64,000 nucleotides of DNA from Coprinus comatus (lineage: Eukaryota; Basidiomycota; Agaricomycetes; Agaricales; Agaricaceae), in the NCBI GenBank assembly GCA_034638255.1, contig JAWPGT010000024.1, positions 1-64,000 on the forward strand, in the 5' to 3' direction. Shown piece by piece: positions 41,179-53,850 of the stretch. A program made the position numbers and the translations under genes. How positions within the stretch are numbered: the stretch's first letter is position 1; each line of letters begins with the position of its first letter. The notes beneath the pieces are model-generated. The model saw only the letters and a program-made list of their open reading frames with translations, ran no database searches and was not told where the DNA came from.

Positions 41179-43401
41179 TCAGTCACGTCGCTTCCCCGGT
41201 ACCAAATACCAAAAGAACATCATGCACCCCATCATCGCAATCAAACTTCATGCTGTCGTAAGACAATTCGAAGACCGGAAGACAAAGAGACACTCACAAT
41301 GGTTGAAGACTACGAATTCCATGTTTCGAAGAAATAGCACCAGTAATAAATGGAAGTGCCGCACTGCCTGCCTGACCAAATCCGGCGATCCAACCAATTG
41401 AACTGGTTAAAAGCCATGCTGGAAGAACGCGTCCTGCATGATTCATAACGATGGGAAACATAGGGCCCAAGAATAAACCAACTATAGCAACGGAAATGGC
41501 ACCTCCTAACAAGGACGGTACAAGCCATACAATTAATTCGAGACTAAATGTCAAGATTGTAATTGAATCAATTTCTTGCACAAATAATCAAGGTCCAATT
41601 TCAATTAGCTCACCCGATTGCGAGTATTGAATATAGGAAGAGGACAAGTCTTTCTCCAACTTTCTTGTTTAACCATAAAAGTAGGACACGGCCCACCATC
41701 AAACCTATTTTAAATGTTTTAGTAAAATACATGTTAAGACCACAGACTTTACAAAAGAAAAAAGGTGGTTTTTATTACCACATACTCACCTCCGAAAAAA
41801 CCTGCTGAAATATAACCAGCGGATGGACCTCCATCACGAACATCGATCATGAAAGTTACTATCCAACCTACAATAATAAAACACATGAGAGTTAGAACGT
41901 TATTCTTTAAGTCTCTGAAACCATAATAAATGGAAAAAAGACGAACCTCCAATAGTAACTTCCACACCAACATAAACCAAAGCAAAAAGAGCGAGATAAT
42001 GAACAGCTTTGATTCTTATTACTTGACCAAACGAATTCGAACTACGATCTACATTTGTCTCTTTCTCCGTTGCTTCTTGTCCTATCAACACAAGACATTC
42101 TAGAAAGTGTGGGGGAAAATATTAGAAGTGAGAAATGATATGTATGGTAAGTTGGTGTAACGAATAAATTCGTCCGCATCAACCATCCCCAGTGTTAAAC
42201 GTAATTAAACATACCATCTTGTGTCTTAGTACCGAACACAATAGCAAGAATAACAGTATTAGAAACCGCAATTCCCAACGAAACAATGAAATGAAAGGAC
42301 CATCTTTTGAGTGGCGCGAACTGTGTAGCAACTAATGGTGCAACGAAAGCACCAGCACCTGATCACGAAATTCGAAAAAGTTGTAAGTATCTCATGTCAT
42401 GTCATAGCAATCAAACACATACCATAAGAAGCATGAAGGAATCCCATATAAATTTCAGCATTCTCCTTCAATGAAGCAACAAACCCATTCGCTTGAGCAT
42501 TCTTCCTCCAACAAATATATGATTAGCCATCAACCTCGTAGAAAATGAAAATGTTTTTCAAGTACCTGAAATGAGAAACCCATACTATTGATAGTATAAG
42601 TCATAGCAAATAAAGGGAATGGAGGGGCCGAAGCTTGAATCGCGTATCCAATAATTTGAACTGCGGCTCCTACCAAACGTAGTACGTGCATAAGAAAATG
42701 AAAATTGGGATTTTCGATCCCTGGCATGAATTCATCACTCGTACCTAGAATAAGAGTCTGTTTGGTTGAACATCAACGAATATCTTTAGCAGAGAAATAG
42801 TAATAAGTTGTACCTTTCCAAATCCAAGACGCTCCGTAAGATAAAAATTCGCCAAAGCTCCCGAAATAGAACCCTAACAGACTCTTTAAGTTAGCCACTG
42901 AAAATTAAAAATAGCAAAGATGAGCAGAGAGGAATATCACACTGACCAAGCATGCCAAAATGAATATCAACGACACAATGGTATAACCAACCTAATACAC
43001 GGGTAATCAGCGTCAGCAAAAACTACATATCAAACCAAACCAAAACATAATCTCTTACATGATATATTTCCTGTATACGAGGCAACAAAGGACCAGTTGT
43101 TCCGTCATTCCAACCATTAAGAAATAAAGCCCAACAAAGTGCAGCAAATTGGATTCTAGCCCTTCTCCTTTGTTTCAAGTTCGGTTTTGACATTGCCACA
43201 TGGGAAGGAGCAGGAGCACCACCACTAGTATCTACCGCTGGTGGTATTCCTTCGGTCACCGGCATCGGTGCTGTCTGAATTCGATAAACCTATCACATCA
43301 TTGAACTTGGGTTTCCAGGTGTTGGTGGTTGGACCAGGTGAAGGTAGTGTTTCCAACTGGATATCTTCAAGATTTCGACGCGTTAATCCTGTTACTTCCA
43401 T
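41179..43401 (-). CDS. MFS transporter, tandem copy A
   Basis: Multi-pass membrane transporter of the major facilitator superfamily. The first helix motif GWNDGTTGPLLPRIQ near 43100 and the late helices with GGAISVAIVGLFLGPM and AGFGQAGSAALPFITGAIS near 41340-41510 are shared with copies B and C. The substrate is unknown; the pattern resembles fungal MFS proteins related to the fucose-permease branch. The last exon ends MMFFWYLVPGKRRD, stop at 41179. The homologous N-terminal tail starts at 43401 (MEVTGLTRRNLE) but is one base out of frame with the remainder. The downstream ATG at 43265 starts an open frame into the first helix, so translation may begin there. About ten introns. Confidence 0.85.
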
Positions 43402-44153
43402 GTCTTGCCAATTGTGGATGATAGTAGAAGACCTCGTAGTGGAAACGTGGAAGAGATTACAAAACTTATAAAGGGTCCCAATATCCTTTCATGAACGCAC
43501 TTTCCGAATGGGGTTTCTCAATGAATGAACATGATGAACCTGAGGGTAGAGGGGATGAAAAAGGCATCGTGTTTTGGGACCTTGCAATCGTATTGGACGA
43601 TTAGAAATACATAAGTAAAGCGATGCAGCCTAATCCTATCCTAGATGGGGTGTACGGTGGGTAGGGAGGATACATACCCTTTCCATTTCGCATGTATTCT
43701 CTCCCCGTTCTCTCTTGTGCCGAGGTTTTTCCGAGAAGTTTCTATGAGCCTATTAGTAGACAATCGGCTAGTGTAGTCAGAGCAGTTCATACTAGAGTAG
43801 CTATCTGGCTTAGGTCTTCGTGATTTCCAGTGATTGCACCTGTCGTGTGTAGCAAGGCAACAGTAGAACAGGAGAGGTTTGGGGTACCGGTAATTTCCGA
43901 AACGTAAAAGATAAAAATAGACCAGCAATTACTTCAGGTGAGCGGAAGGCAAAGCTTCCTGAGCGCTGAAGCTGTTGTTCTCGTAATGAAATTTGCAGCC
44001 ACACCACGATAACCAGATTGCGGCAACTATGGGTGTCCGCTCAAGATTTGTAAAATATCAGGATGACATTCCAGGCGGAACCAGGAAATATAATTTGTGT
44101 ACTTCCAAAAGTTATGATCATCTTCAATACACTCTCTGCTAGCTCGTTACCAA
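43402..44153. other. Intergenic between MFS copies A and B
   Basis: Presumed promoter of copy A and terminator of copy B. Short ORFs of up to 95 codons show no homology to anything I recognise. Nothing else seen. Confidence 0.65.
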
Positions 44154-46245
44154 TTAATCCCGCCGTTTCGACGGTACCAAATACCAAAGAACCATCATAG
44201 ATCCCATCATAGCAATTAAACTTGAAAAAGTTGAAACCATGAAACATAATCAGCACATCCCCAACTTCAAAAAAAGCAAAAGATGGTAACTACAATGGTT
44301 GAAGACTACGAATTCCATGCTTTGAAGAAATAGCACCTGTAACAAACGGAAGTGCCGCACTTCCCGCTTGTCCAAAACCAGCAATCCAACCAATACAACC
44401 GGTCAATAACCAACCAGGAAGTATGCGACCTGCATGATTCATTGCTATCGGATACATTGGGCCCAGAAAGAGTCCAACGATTGCAACAGAAATAGCACCT
44501 CCGACTAATGATGGTACAAACCATACAATTAATTCAAGCCTAAACAACACCAGAGGTTCGTAAGTAAACGGACAATGTTGACAGCTTTAAGTTTCAACTA
44601 CTCACGCGATGGCGAGAATCGAGTACAAGAAGAGGACGAGCCTTTCACCGATTTTCTTGTTAAGCCATAAGAGCAAGATACGACCCAACATTAAACCTAT
44701 TTACTATTTAAATACATACCCAGTGTTGAGAAATATTTTTCAGCACTCACCTCCAAAGAATCCTGCTGATACGTAACCAGCAGACGGTCCTCCACCCCTA
44801 ATATTTATCATAAAAGTAACGATCCAGCCTACAGAATTATATAAATATATACACCATCCTCAAATTCGGAAATAATACAACGAACCTCCAATTGTAACCT
44901 CAACACCAACATATACCAATATAAAGAAGGCAAGACAATGGACAGCCTTGATACGAAGTATTTGTCTAAACGGACTCCGTAGACTCGTTCCTTTCTCAGT
45001 TGCCTCTTGTCCAATTAGTGCAAGACATTCTAGAGTAACGAATGAGAATGTTGGGAGTTGATAGTGGTGAAATTTCTTACCGTCTTGCGTCTTAAAACCA
45101 AAAACAATAGCAAGAATAATCGTATTGGAAACCGCAATTCCTAATGATACAAGGTAATGAAACGACCATTGTTCAAGTTGTGCAAATTGCGTGGCCACTA
45201 ATGGTGCAACAAATGCACCAGCACCTAGTATTTCAAGTGAGTATCATTTTCCACGCGTCTAGCACGATTCCTCGAGCCAATTGTGGATACACACCATAGC
45301 ATGCATGAAGAAAACCCATATACATTTCAGAATTTTCCTTTAACGATGCAATAAACCCATTCCCTTGAGCATGCTTTAAAGAAGTATCAGTTCACATTTA
45401 CCACAGTGATAGAGAAAATAAACAACAGTTACCTGAAGCGAGAAACCTATACTATTAACGGTATAAGCCATGACGAACACAGGAAATGGGAGATTTGGAG
45501 CTTGAAGCGTATAGCCAACAATGGGAAGCGTGGATCCTACAACGGTGTGTCCATGTATGTGTATGTATAAGCTTTTTTTTTGCGCCGGTAGTTGATCGTA
45601 TGATAACGTACCTAGAATGAGTGTCTATTTTGTTTAAATATCAGTCACCCATCTAAGCTCCAAGGAGATTAAGATTAATAGATAACATACCTTTCCAAAC
45701 CCTATGCGCTCAGTGAGATACAAATTCGACAAGGCTCCTAAAACAAAACCCTGTGGAGCATAAGAGTCAATTTTACAATCACTATTATGATGGGCACTAG
45801 TTGAAATAGGCAAGGCCACAAAAAAAACAAGACTCACCAAGCACACAAAAATGAATATCAGGGACACAATAGTATAACCAACCTAAATTCAAAACAACAT
45901 TGGTTAGAGCAATACCCAAAGTAAAATCACAACAAATCCATTCAATACATGATAAGATTCTTGTATACGAGGCAACAATGGTCCAGTAGTTCCATCATTC
46001 CAACCAAGAAGAAACATCATCCAACAGAGTGCAGAAAACTGAATTCCAGCTCTTGTCTTTTCTTTCTTGGTCCTTGGAATATTATCTTGAATTTTCCTTG
46101 TAGATATCGATAAGCCTAGGGAAGTCACGTTGTTGGGCTGAGTCCGTGGCTCAGCAGGTCTAAGTAGACCTGAAGCCGTGTCCAACTCTATAGTATGATG
46201 TTCCTCGAGGTTTCTGCGTGTTAATACTGTTGCCGTTTCTGTCAT
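44154..46245 (-). CDS. MFS transporter, tandem copy B
   Basis: Paralogue of copies A and C with the same exon layout and shared motifs: MTETATVLTRRNLEEH at the start, GWNDGTTGPLLPRIQESYHV, GALSNLYLTERIGFGK, YVGVEVTIGG, VPSLVGGAISVAIVGLFLGPMY and a last exon ending VLWYLVPSKRRD (stop 44154-44156). The start at 46245 was chosen because the TRRN motif lies a fixed short distance from the start in all three copies; an in-frame ATG at 46395 would add 50 unrelated residues. Of the three, this one has no frame break that I could find. Substrate unknown. Tandem duplication suggests selection for dosage or divergent substrate range (inference). Confidence 0.88.
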
Positions 46246-46943
46246 TTTTTTTTTACGAGCGACAGTGAGCAAGAATGAGTAAGAGTTACATAAAAAAAGA
46301 AGTTTCTCCATTGCTGACTGAAGTTGACAGGTCTTCTTAGAAGTGAATAAATCATAGAAGCTGGAGCCTGTCAGGGCTTCGATTGTCACTGTCAAAGTAC
46401 ATCAACGTCTCTATGTTTATCCGACACGTATTTAGAGGAGGCCACGAGTCAAGCTCATGAGTCAAGTTCATGGCATTCAAGAGAAAAGCCCCTTCTTACT
46501 CATGGGTATTTTCGCAAGTATCAAGCCTCCGTTTCCTATAAATAACCTCTTCTATATATTTGAACTCCCCAAGGTTTATCCGAGAACGACCTTTACGAAC
46601 GAACGCTTGAAACACTAATAAGTCATTGGGTTTACAATAAACAATTGATAAAAAACAACAAACAGGATCGGGGTGGAACTGACTATTCAGAATACTATAC
46701 TTCAAGCTGGATATTTTGATTGTTAAGTTTTCTACTCTCCTCGGATTTTACATGCATTCCATATAGTTAAAATGTAGATGATAGAACTAGAACTAGTACT
46801 ATAAACCTACTTGAATGTTCAGCATATCTCGTAGAATAACCGTCCATGACCACTATATTGTATGGTACATCATCATAAAATTCTCATTTTGAATCTCGTT
46901 CTTATAGCATGTTAACCACCGACAACGAAAAAACACTTCCCTC
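46246..46943. other. Intergenic between MFS copies B and C
   Basis: A/T-rich with no supported gene. Presumed promoter of copy B, which has a T-run next to its start (46246-46254), and the 3' end of copy C. Confidence 0.65.
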
Positions 46944-49076
46944 TCATTTATAATCCCTTCGTTGCGAAGGTACCAAATACCAAAGGATCATCATACATCC
47001 CATCATCGCAACCAAACTTCAAAATTAAACATTAACCACAATCAATTATCAATCGACAAAAAAAAAAAGAAGAGATATAGGTACTCACAAAGGTTGCAAA
47101 CTCTTAATCCCATGTTTCGAAGAAATAGCTCCAGTAACAAACGGAAGAGCCGCACTTCCAGCTTGTCCAAACCCAGCAATCCAACCAATAGAACCAGTCA
47201 ATAACCAAGCTGGTAAAACTCTACCAGCATGATTCATAGCTATAGGATACATAGGTCCTAAGAAAAGACCAACGATTGATACTGAAACTGCTCCTCCTAT
47301 CAAGGAAGGTACAAGCCATACGATTAATTCAAGTCTAGAGATTGAGGGATTTTTTTTTTTTGTTAGCATGGGAATGGTGTTATTTTGAATATAATATAAA
47401 GCTTACCCGATTGCGAGGAGTGAATAAACAAAGAGAACTCGTCTTTCTCCTACTTTTTTGTTTAACCATAAAAGTAAAATACGACCCAACATCAAACCTA
47501 TCCTCAAAAAAGCTCATCAATCATAAACACCTTTTTTTCTTCGAATTTTATACTCTTACCTCCAAAGAAACCTGAAGAAATATAACCAGCTGAAGATCCA
47601 CCATCGCGAACATCTTGCATAAAAGTAACAATCCAACCTATAAATAATAAACGGTTAACAATATCATCACATTATTTACAATTAAGAAAAAAAAAAAACG
47701 AACCTCCGATAGTAACTTCAACACCAACATAAACCAGGATGAAGAACGCCAAATAATGAACAGCCCTAATACGTAATATCTGACCAAACGAGCTATGTTC
47801 TTCATTCGCTCTTTTTCGATTGCATCTTGACCAATAAGTGCAAGCATTCTATAAAGTGTGATAAAATAAAGTGTGGAAAAAGAGAAACGAGTGTGAGATA
47901 CACCATGAGGAATCAAATTAAAGCTTAAAAAACCAAACTTACGATCTTGTGTTTGGGTCCGAAAACTACACAGAGCACAATAGTATTCGAAACCGCGATA
48001 CCCAACGAAACCAAAAAGTGGAAAGACCATCTTTCTTGTTGAGCAAATTGTGTAGCGACTAGAGGTGCAACGAAAGCACCAGCACCTAAAATTCAAAAAA
48101 AGAAGATTCAATGGTTAATCATTCCGATTTTCTCGTTAGATGTTGGAAGGGATAGGATGTGCAGTACATACCATAAGCAGCATGAAGAAATCCCATTTGT
48201 GATTCAGCATTTTCTTTAAGTGATGCAACGAACCCATTAGCTTGAGCGTCCTATCAACAAAAACCGCTTTTTAGCGGCTTGAAAACGAGAAACGAGAAAA
48301 AGAAGTACCTGAAGAGAGACACCTATACCATTGATAACGTATGCGAGAACGAATACAGGGAAAGGCAAAGCAGGAGCTTGAAGTGTATATGCGATAATCT
48401 GGAAGCTAGATCCTATGTAGATTTGAAAGAAAGGGAAGGTTAGAAATGGTTGTATTTTACGGTGGGGGAATACTGTATACTTGCCGAGAATAATGGTCTA
48501 TTTTTTTGAGGACTCATCAGCCGCTTCTCTCCTCATACGAAATCAATTATAACACACCTTGCCGAAACCAAGGCGTTCTGTGAGATACACATTTGCCAGA
48601 GCTCCAGAAATAAAACCCTAAACAATATTGCATAAAGTCAACTTCTAGCTTGAAAAACGCACTGCATAAAACAAAAGAGACGCACGACACATGAGAAAAT
48701 GAAGATCAACGAAACGATTGTGAATCCAACCTGATTAGCTCAGTGTCAGCGAAGGGTTCTTGTTATATGGTAGAAATCGTACATGATAAACTTGCTGAAT
48801 ACGAGGCAATAGGGGACCAGTTGTTCCATCATTCCAACCGGCCAAGAACAAAGTCCAACAGAGAGCAGCAAACTGAATTCTAGCTGTTCTCCTTTGTTTT
48901 TTGGTCATTGGTGTACCTTTTTCTGTTTCTGGAACCGCAGGTGTTTCCCCAGATCCAGATATTGATGCAGATGAATGGATCACATCCGCTTTAGAATTTG
49001 AGTTGATGTGTTGTGAGAGACGGTCCATCTGTATGTTTTCTTCGGGGTTTCTACGCGTCAATACTGTTGTTGCCAT
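46944..49076 (-). CDS. MFS transporter, tandem copy C
   Basis: Third paralogue. Start MATTVLTRRNPEEN at 49076, first helix LAGWNDGTTGPLLPRIQQVYHV, late helices VPSLIGGAVSVSIVGLFLGPMY and GFGQAGSAALPFVTGAIS, last exon ending MMILWYLVPSQRRDYK with TGA at 46944-46946. At about 47800, in the cytosolic loop after GQDAIEKE, the frame shifts by one base; the homologous FGQILRI and YVGVEVTIGG stretch is readable in the next frame. Without that break the gene looks complete. An in-frame ATG at 49196 would add an unrelated 40-residue N-terminus and is less likely. Substrate unknown. Confidence 0.85.
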
Positions 49077-49397
49077 ATTGTGGGGTGCCGATTTTATGAA
49101 GCAGAAAGAAATTGATGGAGGGACGTTAAATATCAAGCGAGGTCCGAAGACTGTGGAGAGTTTATCCGAGATTTCTCCGAATGAAGAGTTGTACACAGGT
49201 ATTTTTGTAGTGATTTATAACGTTTGGTACGTGGTTGAGATGGTTATCTGGGCGTGTTTAGATGGTATTGGTCGAAGAGAAAAAACTCTTGCAATAGGAA
49301 CATTGTCATTCGTCGCGGTTAACGGGATTGATTACAAATACCCCGAGATTTATCCGAGGCCATCAAAAAAACCCTGCAACACTTCAACCGCCACGCT
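49077..49397. promoter_or_regulatory. Divergent promoter between MFS copy C and hypothetical gene
   Basis: 321 bp separating genes transcribed away from each other. Pairs of TTTATCCGAG-like words occur near 49161 and 49347. No ORF is supported. Confidence 0.5.
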
Positions 49398-50348
49398 ATG
49401 CTCAGGCTTTGTCGTCAAAGGCTTGTGGTTGGTCGGTGTGCCATTCGCCACAACTCAACCAGACAAAGCAGCCTCGACCTGTACCTCTCACCGCCTCTTT
49501 CTGAAGATGAACACAAACTCAACGCAGAACTCTGGCGTCTGGCTTCTACCTATCAATTCTCAGCTGCTGAACGTCTTCGTCTCAAAATCATCTCAAATGC
49601 TCTTCACATAACTCCACGTGTAGAATATGCCAATGTCGCATTATCCTGTCTCAAAAACCAACTTCTAACCGGGAGTTCTGGAAACAAGCTGCTTGACTAC
49701 AAGTCTTGGTTGGCTCTCATCCCAGACCGTCAAACACTCCGTCATTCTCAACACAACAGATCCTTACCTCCACCACAAAACATCAAAAGTCCTTTCTCAG
49801 ATATCCTTCGCGAATTGACTTACCGCAAGATGCCACTCTATCTAATGCCATACCTCACAGAAACCGGACTAGCGATCGCGTCTAGAGGTTATCTAGAACC
49901 CCATATCTTCACCATAATCCGTCCTATCCTTGCAGCAGCTCTCACTTTCAAGTCTCCCGCTGTACAGGAGGTATTCAAGATGGAGCGTCAAGCCATAGCA
50001 TACGAAGTAGAATGTGGTCTTCCTTCGAAATCTCTCGCCATCCACTTGCGAAGCGCAATTGTCATGTCATTAATACGCCGCGGTTGGACTTCTCTTGCCG
50101 TTAGGGTGGCCCGTCAAGAACGCGATTTTCCATTGAATGATGCAGCCTTCTCTCTTCTCTTGTCCAAGATGAGGTACGGGATGCCAGAGCACAGACATAT
50201 AACAAAGATCAAATTGAAACAGAAGAGTGAGCACCTTGAGAATGCATATTTCGTGGATGTTCTAATATCTATCGTGCAGTTGTTGTTTGACCTCCAGATT
50301 TCTCAGTCAATCGATCCACAATCCTCGCATCACCAACGTTTGGAGTAG
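49398..50348 (+). CDS. Hypothetical protein, possible mitochondrial helical-repeat protein
   Basis: Single open frame of 316 codons with no intron. I do not recognise the family. The first 25 residues are rich in Arg, Leu and Ser and free of acidic residues (MLRLCRQRLVVGRCAIRHNS), as in mitochondrial targeting peptides. The rest is predicted by eye to be alpha-helical with paired helices (for example LAIHLRSAIVMSLIRRGWTS), which would fit a PPR-like or similar organellar RNA-binding protein, but no repeat motif is convincing. The last 80 bp overlap the 3' end of the convergent PITH-domain gene. Confidence 0.65.
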   Translation: MLRLCRQRLVVGRCAIRHNSTRQSSLDLYLSPPLSEDEHKLNAELWRLASTYQFSAAERLRLKIISNALHITPRVEYANVALSCLKNQLLTGSSGNKLLDYKSWLALIPDRQTLRHSQHNRSLPPPQNIKSPFSDILRELTYRKMPLYLMPYLTETGLAIASRGYLEPHIFTIIRPILAAALTFKSPAVQEVFKMERQAIAYEVECGLPSKSLAIHLRSAIVMSLIRRGWTSLAVRVARQERDFPLNDAAFSLLLSKMRYGMPEHRHITKIKLKQKSEHLENAYFVDVLISIVQLLFDLQISQSIDPQSSHHQRLE

Positions 50349-51052
50349 GCACATCTAATAACGAGTTGATGGCTTGCTTATTCGAGCGCACGTCGCCTTT
50401 GAAACCGATATAGTAGAGCCTGGAGACATCATCTCCGACCGCCTCATTCTACAGTAGATCTCAGTGGGTAGAAATATGATAGTAGAAAGAGAAACATACA
50501 AAAAAGAGGGAGAGGGAATGTACGCTGGTGAATGCTGCGACTCGTAGAGGATATTCCACAACACCAGTCTGTCCTTCTAGGAGGGATATATCCAATTGTG
50601 CTTTCGTAGATTCTGCGTCGGAAAAGTCGATAATAGTAGAGTGATTGGCAAATATACGAAGATGGCGAGGTGCTAATTCTCCTCTTCCTGTATTCCTGTC
50701 AATAGAAACCTAAATCAGTGTACTTGAAGTACATACCTATCTTGAGGAGGACAGATCTTAATCTAACGTTCTCGGTGAACGGTACATGTATGATCATCTG
50801 ATCATCCACATTTGAGTCTGCGTATTTTTCAGTGTCTTCTCGTTCGTTCCATGGTTTGATGAGTTCCTTTGCGTTCTCTGGTACAGAAAGGTTCAAACCA
50901 TGGACGCTTAGATTGTTTTATGAAGTATTGTTCTGTACAATACAAAGTACTCACTTGTCTTTGTCTATAACGTTGTAAAGATTGGTTGTATCCGTTCCAG
51001 CAGAGGAGGCGGCGAGGGTATCGTTGGCTTCGCCGTTCTCAGTCGATGACAT
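50269..51052 (-). CDS. PITH-domain protein
   Basis: PITH domains are found at the C-terminus of thioredoxin-like proteins, where they bind the 26S proteasome, and in stand-alone proteins. Four exons give NLYNVIDKDK near the start, then DDQMIIHVPFTENVRLRSVL, APRHLRIFANHSTIIDFSDA, VEYPLRVAAFTSVNALSLFF and SRLYYIGFKGDVRS. This is the complete PITH pattern ending in the invariant YYIGFKG. No thioredoxin domain precedes it. The start at 51052 (MSSTENGEAND) gives a usual stand-alone length of about 215 residues; an ATG at 51286 is in frame but reaches into the sirtuin promoter. Stop TAG at 50269-50271, inside the convergent neighbour. Confidence 0.85.
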
Positions 51053-51308
51053 ATTCGTTTGTTCTCTACTTATCACTTGGTATAGTGTGTCACAGCTTTT
51101 GGTCCTCCGGTCCGGCACTACCATCCGGGCCGTTGGCAACCGAAGAAATTCAATTAACTTCTCGGCACCGCTCTCACCAGTACAAGCGCAAGTAACATGA
51201 ATACAGATCATTTCTATAGTCGCTTGAGTGACAACTATTTCGGGATTTGACTCGTTTGAACTTGATTGTACCATCCTTTCCCACATACCATCTTACAACA
51301 AAACCATC

Positions 51309-52362
51309 ATGCCACCCTCATCTGATTATATAGCTTTCAAGAAAGTACTTCAAGAATCAAAAAACATTGTTGCTGTAGCAGGAGCAGGTCTCTCTTCCGC
51401 ATCAGGTTAGTATCGATATCTTTTCAACGCTTAGCATTGTTGACTAACATATTGATGAGATTAGGTTTACCTACATTCAGAGGTACTGGTGGATTATGGC
51501 GAAAATACGATGCTATTTCGCTTGCTTCTGAAGATGCATTTTACGAAAACCCTTCACGAGTTTGGCAATTCTATCATTATCGTCGAGAAGTGTTCGTGAC
51601 CACTACTTAAAATCAACACGCTCACAACTCATGCTTTAATGAACTCTTATCTATCTATAGTGCAACTCATGCTTCACCAAATGCTGCACATTATGCTTTA
51701 GCTCGTTTCACTTCTCCTCAAATCCGTGATACAATATGTCAACCAAACTCAACATTCACATTAATAACTCAAAACGTCGATGGATTAAGTCCTATTGCAT
51801 TGAAAGAAATCTCATCACCAATACCAGAAGAAGACAAAAATCAACCCTCCATAATCGAAATGCACGGTCGACTTCACGATATCAAATGTACCCAACCCCA
51901 ATGTTCCTATATCGATAAAAACAATCGTTCCTCACCAATTTGTAAATCCCTTCAAGGAACTGAAAAATTAATCGAAGCCAATGTAACAGAATTTGATATT
52001 CCTCTTAACGAGTTACCAAAGTGTAAAAAATGTGAAGCTTTAGCTAGACCTGGTGTTGTTTGGTTTGGAGAGAATATTCAACATGGTGAATTGATTGATC
52101 AAGTTGTTGAGAAGGCTGATCTTTGTTTGGTTATTGGAACTTCTGCTGTGGTAAGTTCATTGAACATTGTTTGGTATTTATTCTATTTTTATTTTAATTT
52201 TTTTTGATATAGGTTTATCCAGCTGCTTCGTATGCTACTTATATCCAAAGAAAAAACGGTGGAAAGGTAGCAGTTTTCAATATTGAGGAAACTGATAAGA
52301 AAGCGGATTTCTTGTTTGTTGGACCTTGCGAGGAGACGTTACCTCGTGCACTTGGAATTTAA
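51309..52362 (+). CDS. Sirtuin, class III (SIRT5-like) NAD-dependent protein deacylase
   Basis: Removes acyl groups from lysine using NAD. Four exons. The Rossmann motif [13 protein letters not shown] is followed by [16 protein letters not shown], the class III signature FYHYRREV (Tyr and Arg that in SIRT5 bind succinyl or malonyl groups), [10 protein letters not shown], the catalytic His in [13 protein letters not shown], a zinc site with Cys pairs (C-TQPQC and CKKC), [11 protein letters not shown] and [18 protein letters not shown]. The C-terminus ends [10 protein letters not shown] with TAA at 52360. The start at 51309 gives about 300 residues, normal for the class. No mitochondrial presequence is evident. 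It is divergent from the PITH gene with about 250 bp between starts. Confidence 0.93.
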
Positions 52363-53047
52363 AAAGCCAAAGCCCTATCACTTATAAGCAAGGAGACAAA
52401 AGGGGGGAAGTTAAGGGATGTATTGGTGAAGAAACATCTTCGAGGCATGTGCAACAATGTATGAATATAAATTGTGTTTGTGAAGGAACTGCTAAGTGAG
52501 TCCTTGTAACTCAGCCTCAATCGTTATAAAAATTCTTTCCCTTTTGAAACTTTCTTACCCTCTTCCTCGAGAATCATATTCATCGACGTCACCTGACTCT
52601 TAAATCAAAATTTTACCTTTAACCTTTACTATGCCTCCAACTCTCCAGGCAGCCGACTTCAACAAAAGTGTTTGACTCTCTTGTGTGGGCCTGAGCTTAA
52701 CGAATGTGATTAATTCTTTCAGTGAATAACATTACCAGGTTAGTTTTGGATAATGGATTCAGATATTGAGTCACATTTGTGATACCATATCTTTAGGGTC
52801 GTAGAGATCTACGACCAAGATATCAATACAACATCTACTCCTTAATAGGATGAGATGGCTTTAGCTACTTGTACATTCCGATTCAGTGGTTGATTTTTGA
52901 TATAGTATATTGATTGAATTGTCTCCTTACTGACTGACTGACTGACTGACTGAGTATTTTGAGGATAATGATTTCCGAACAAGTCTACTACCAAAGATCC
53001 AGTCATAATCAAACTCGTGAAACTACACACAGGTAACATACATTACA
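52363..53047. other. Intergenic with a TGAC microsatellite
   Basis: No supported gene. A short tandem repeat of TGAC (five full units) lies at 52931-52950. A small ATG-initiated frame near 52630 (MPPTLQAADF...) stops after 14 codons and cannot be joined to anything convincing. Confidence 0.7.
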
Positions 53048-53668
53048 TTAAATCTCAACAACTTCCGACATCTCAAATTCTCCCCTAGCCACTTTCTCCT
53101 CCAACTGAATACTCTTTTCAACAATAATATCTTCAATCTCCTTCGTACCCTCCTCTCTCTTAATATAACCAGCATCTTTGAGTTTTTCATAAACCGACAT
53201 AATCCATGTCCTACAACTTAGTCCTTTTTTCCTATTTTCAATAACCGTAGAATATCCCAATGTAAATGGTGGATCGAAACCATTTTCAAAAATACTCTTG
53301 AACACCATATCCATATCTTCTCCCAATTGACCTGATGTACGAGGATGAAGAGAAGGATGAACAAATCCTCCAATACGGAAATACCCAAACATCACAACTC
53401 CAGGATCATAAATCGAATATGTAGTAATTGGATGAATAGACAACATCACTAATCCTTCAGCTTTTTTTTCACCCTTTTCGATTTCTTTGGATAATCCTAT
53501 TCCTGAGAGAACTGCCCAATGATATTTGGTAGCTCTCAAACCAGAATTATCAGTTAGATAGAAAGACCAATGGAATTTTCCAGTTGATGCCATGATTTGA
53601 TTAGTTGCGATGTATAGGCTGTTTGGTGAGAGTGTAATGATGGGATTGGAATTGGAATTGGAATCCAT
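53048..53668 (-). CDS. Hypothetical protein of fungal type
   Basis: Intronless frame. Starting at the methionine at 53668 (MDSNSNSNP) gives 206 residues; an upstream in-frame ATG at 53812 would add 48 residues with little character. Central motifs include KFHWSFYLTDNSGLRATKYHW and a later HPRTSGQLGEDMDM. HWS...H/KW patterns of this kind recur in uncharacterised agaricomycete proteins, from memory and without a search. No signal peptide or membrane helix is seen. The C-terminal third is charged and helical (KEIEDIIVEKSIQLEEKVA). Function unknown. Confidence 0.65.
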   Translation of the reverse strand: MDSNSNSNPIITLSPNSLYIATNQIMASTGKFHWSFYLTDNSGLRATKYHWAVLSGIGLSKEIEKGEKKAEGLVMLSIHPITTYSIYDPGVVMFGYFRIGGFVHPSLHPRTSGQLGEDMDMVFKSIFENGFDPPFTLGYSTVIENRKKGLSCRTWIMSVYEKLKDAGYIKREEGTKEIEDIIVEKSIQLEEKVARGEFEMSEVVEI

Positions 53669-53850
53669 AATTACTTTGTCTGAATGAGAAGTGTTGGTGG
53701 GACTTTTGAGATATACAGTAGTTGTACTATATCTATATATACCTTGTTCCATGCGCAATGCACATCCATACGACTGGCAAATGCCGGGGCGTGTGTATAT
53801 ATCCATGTTCATGAGACCTACCCCCCACTAAGGTCTCTGATCTCAACCAG

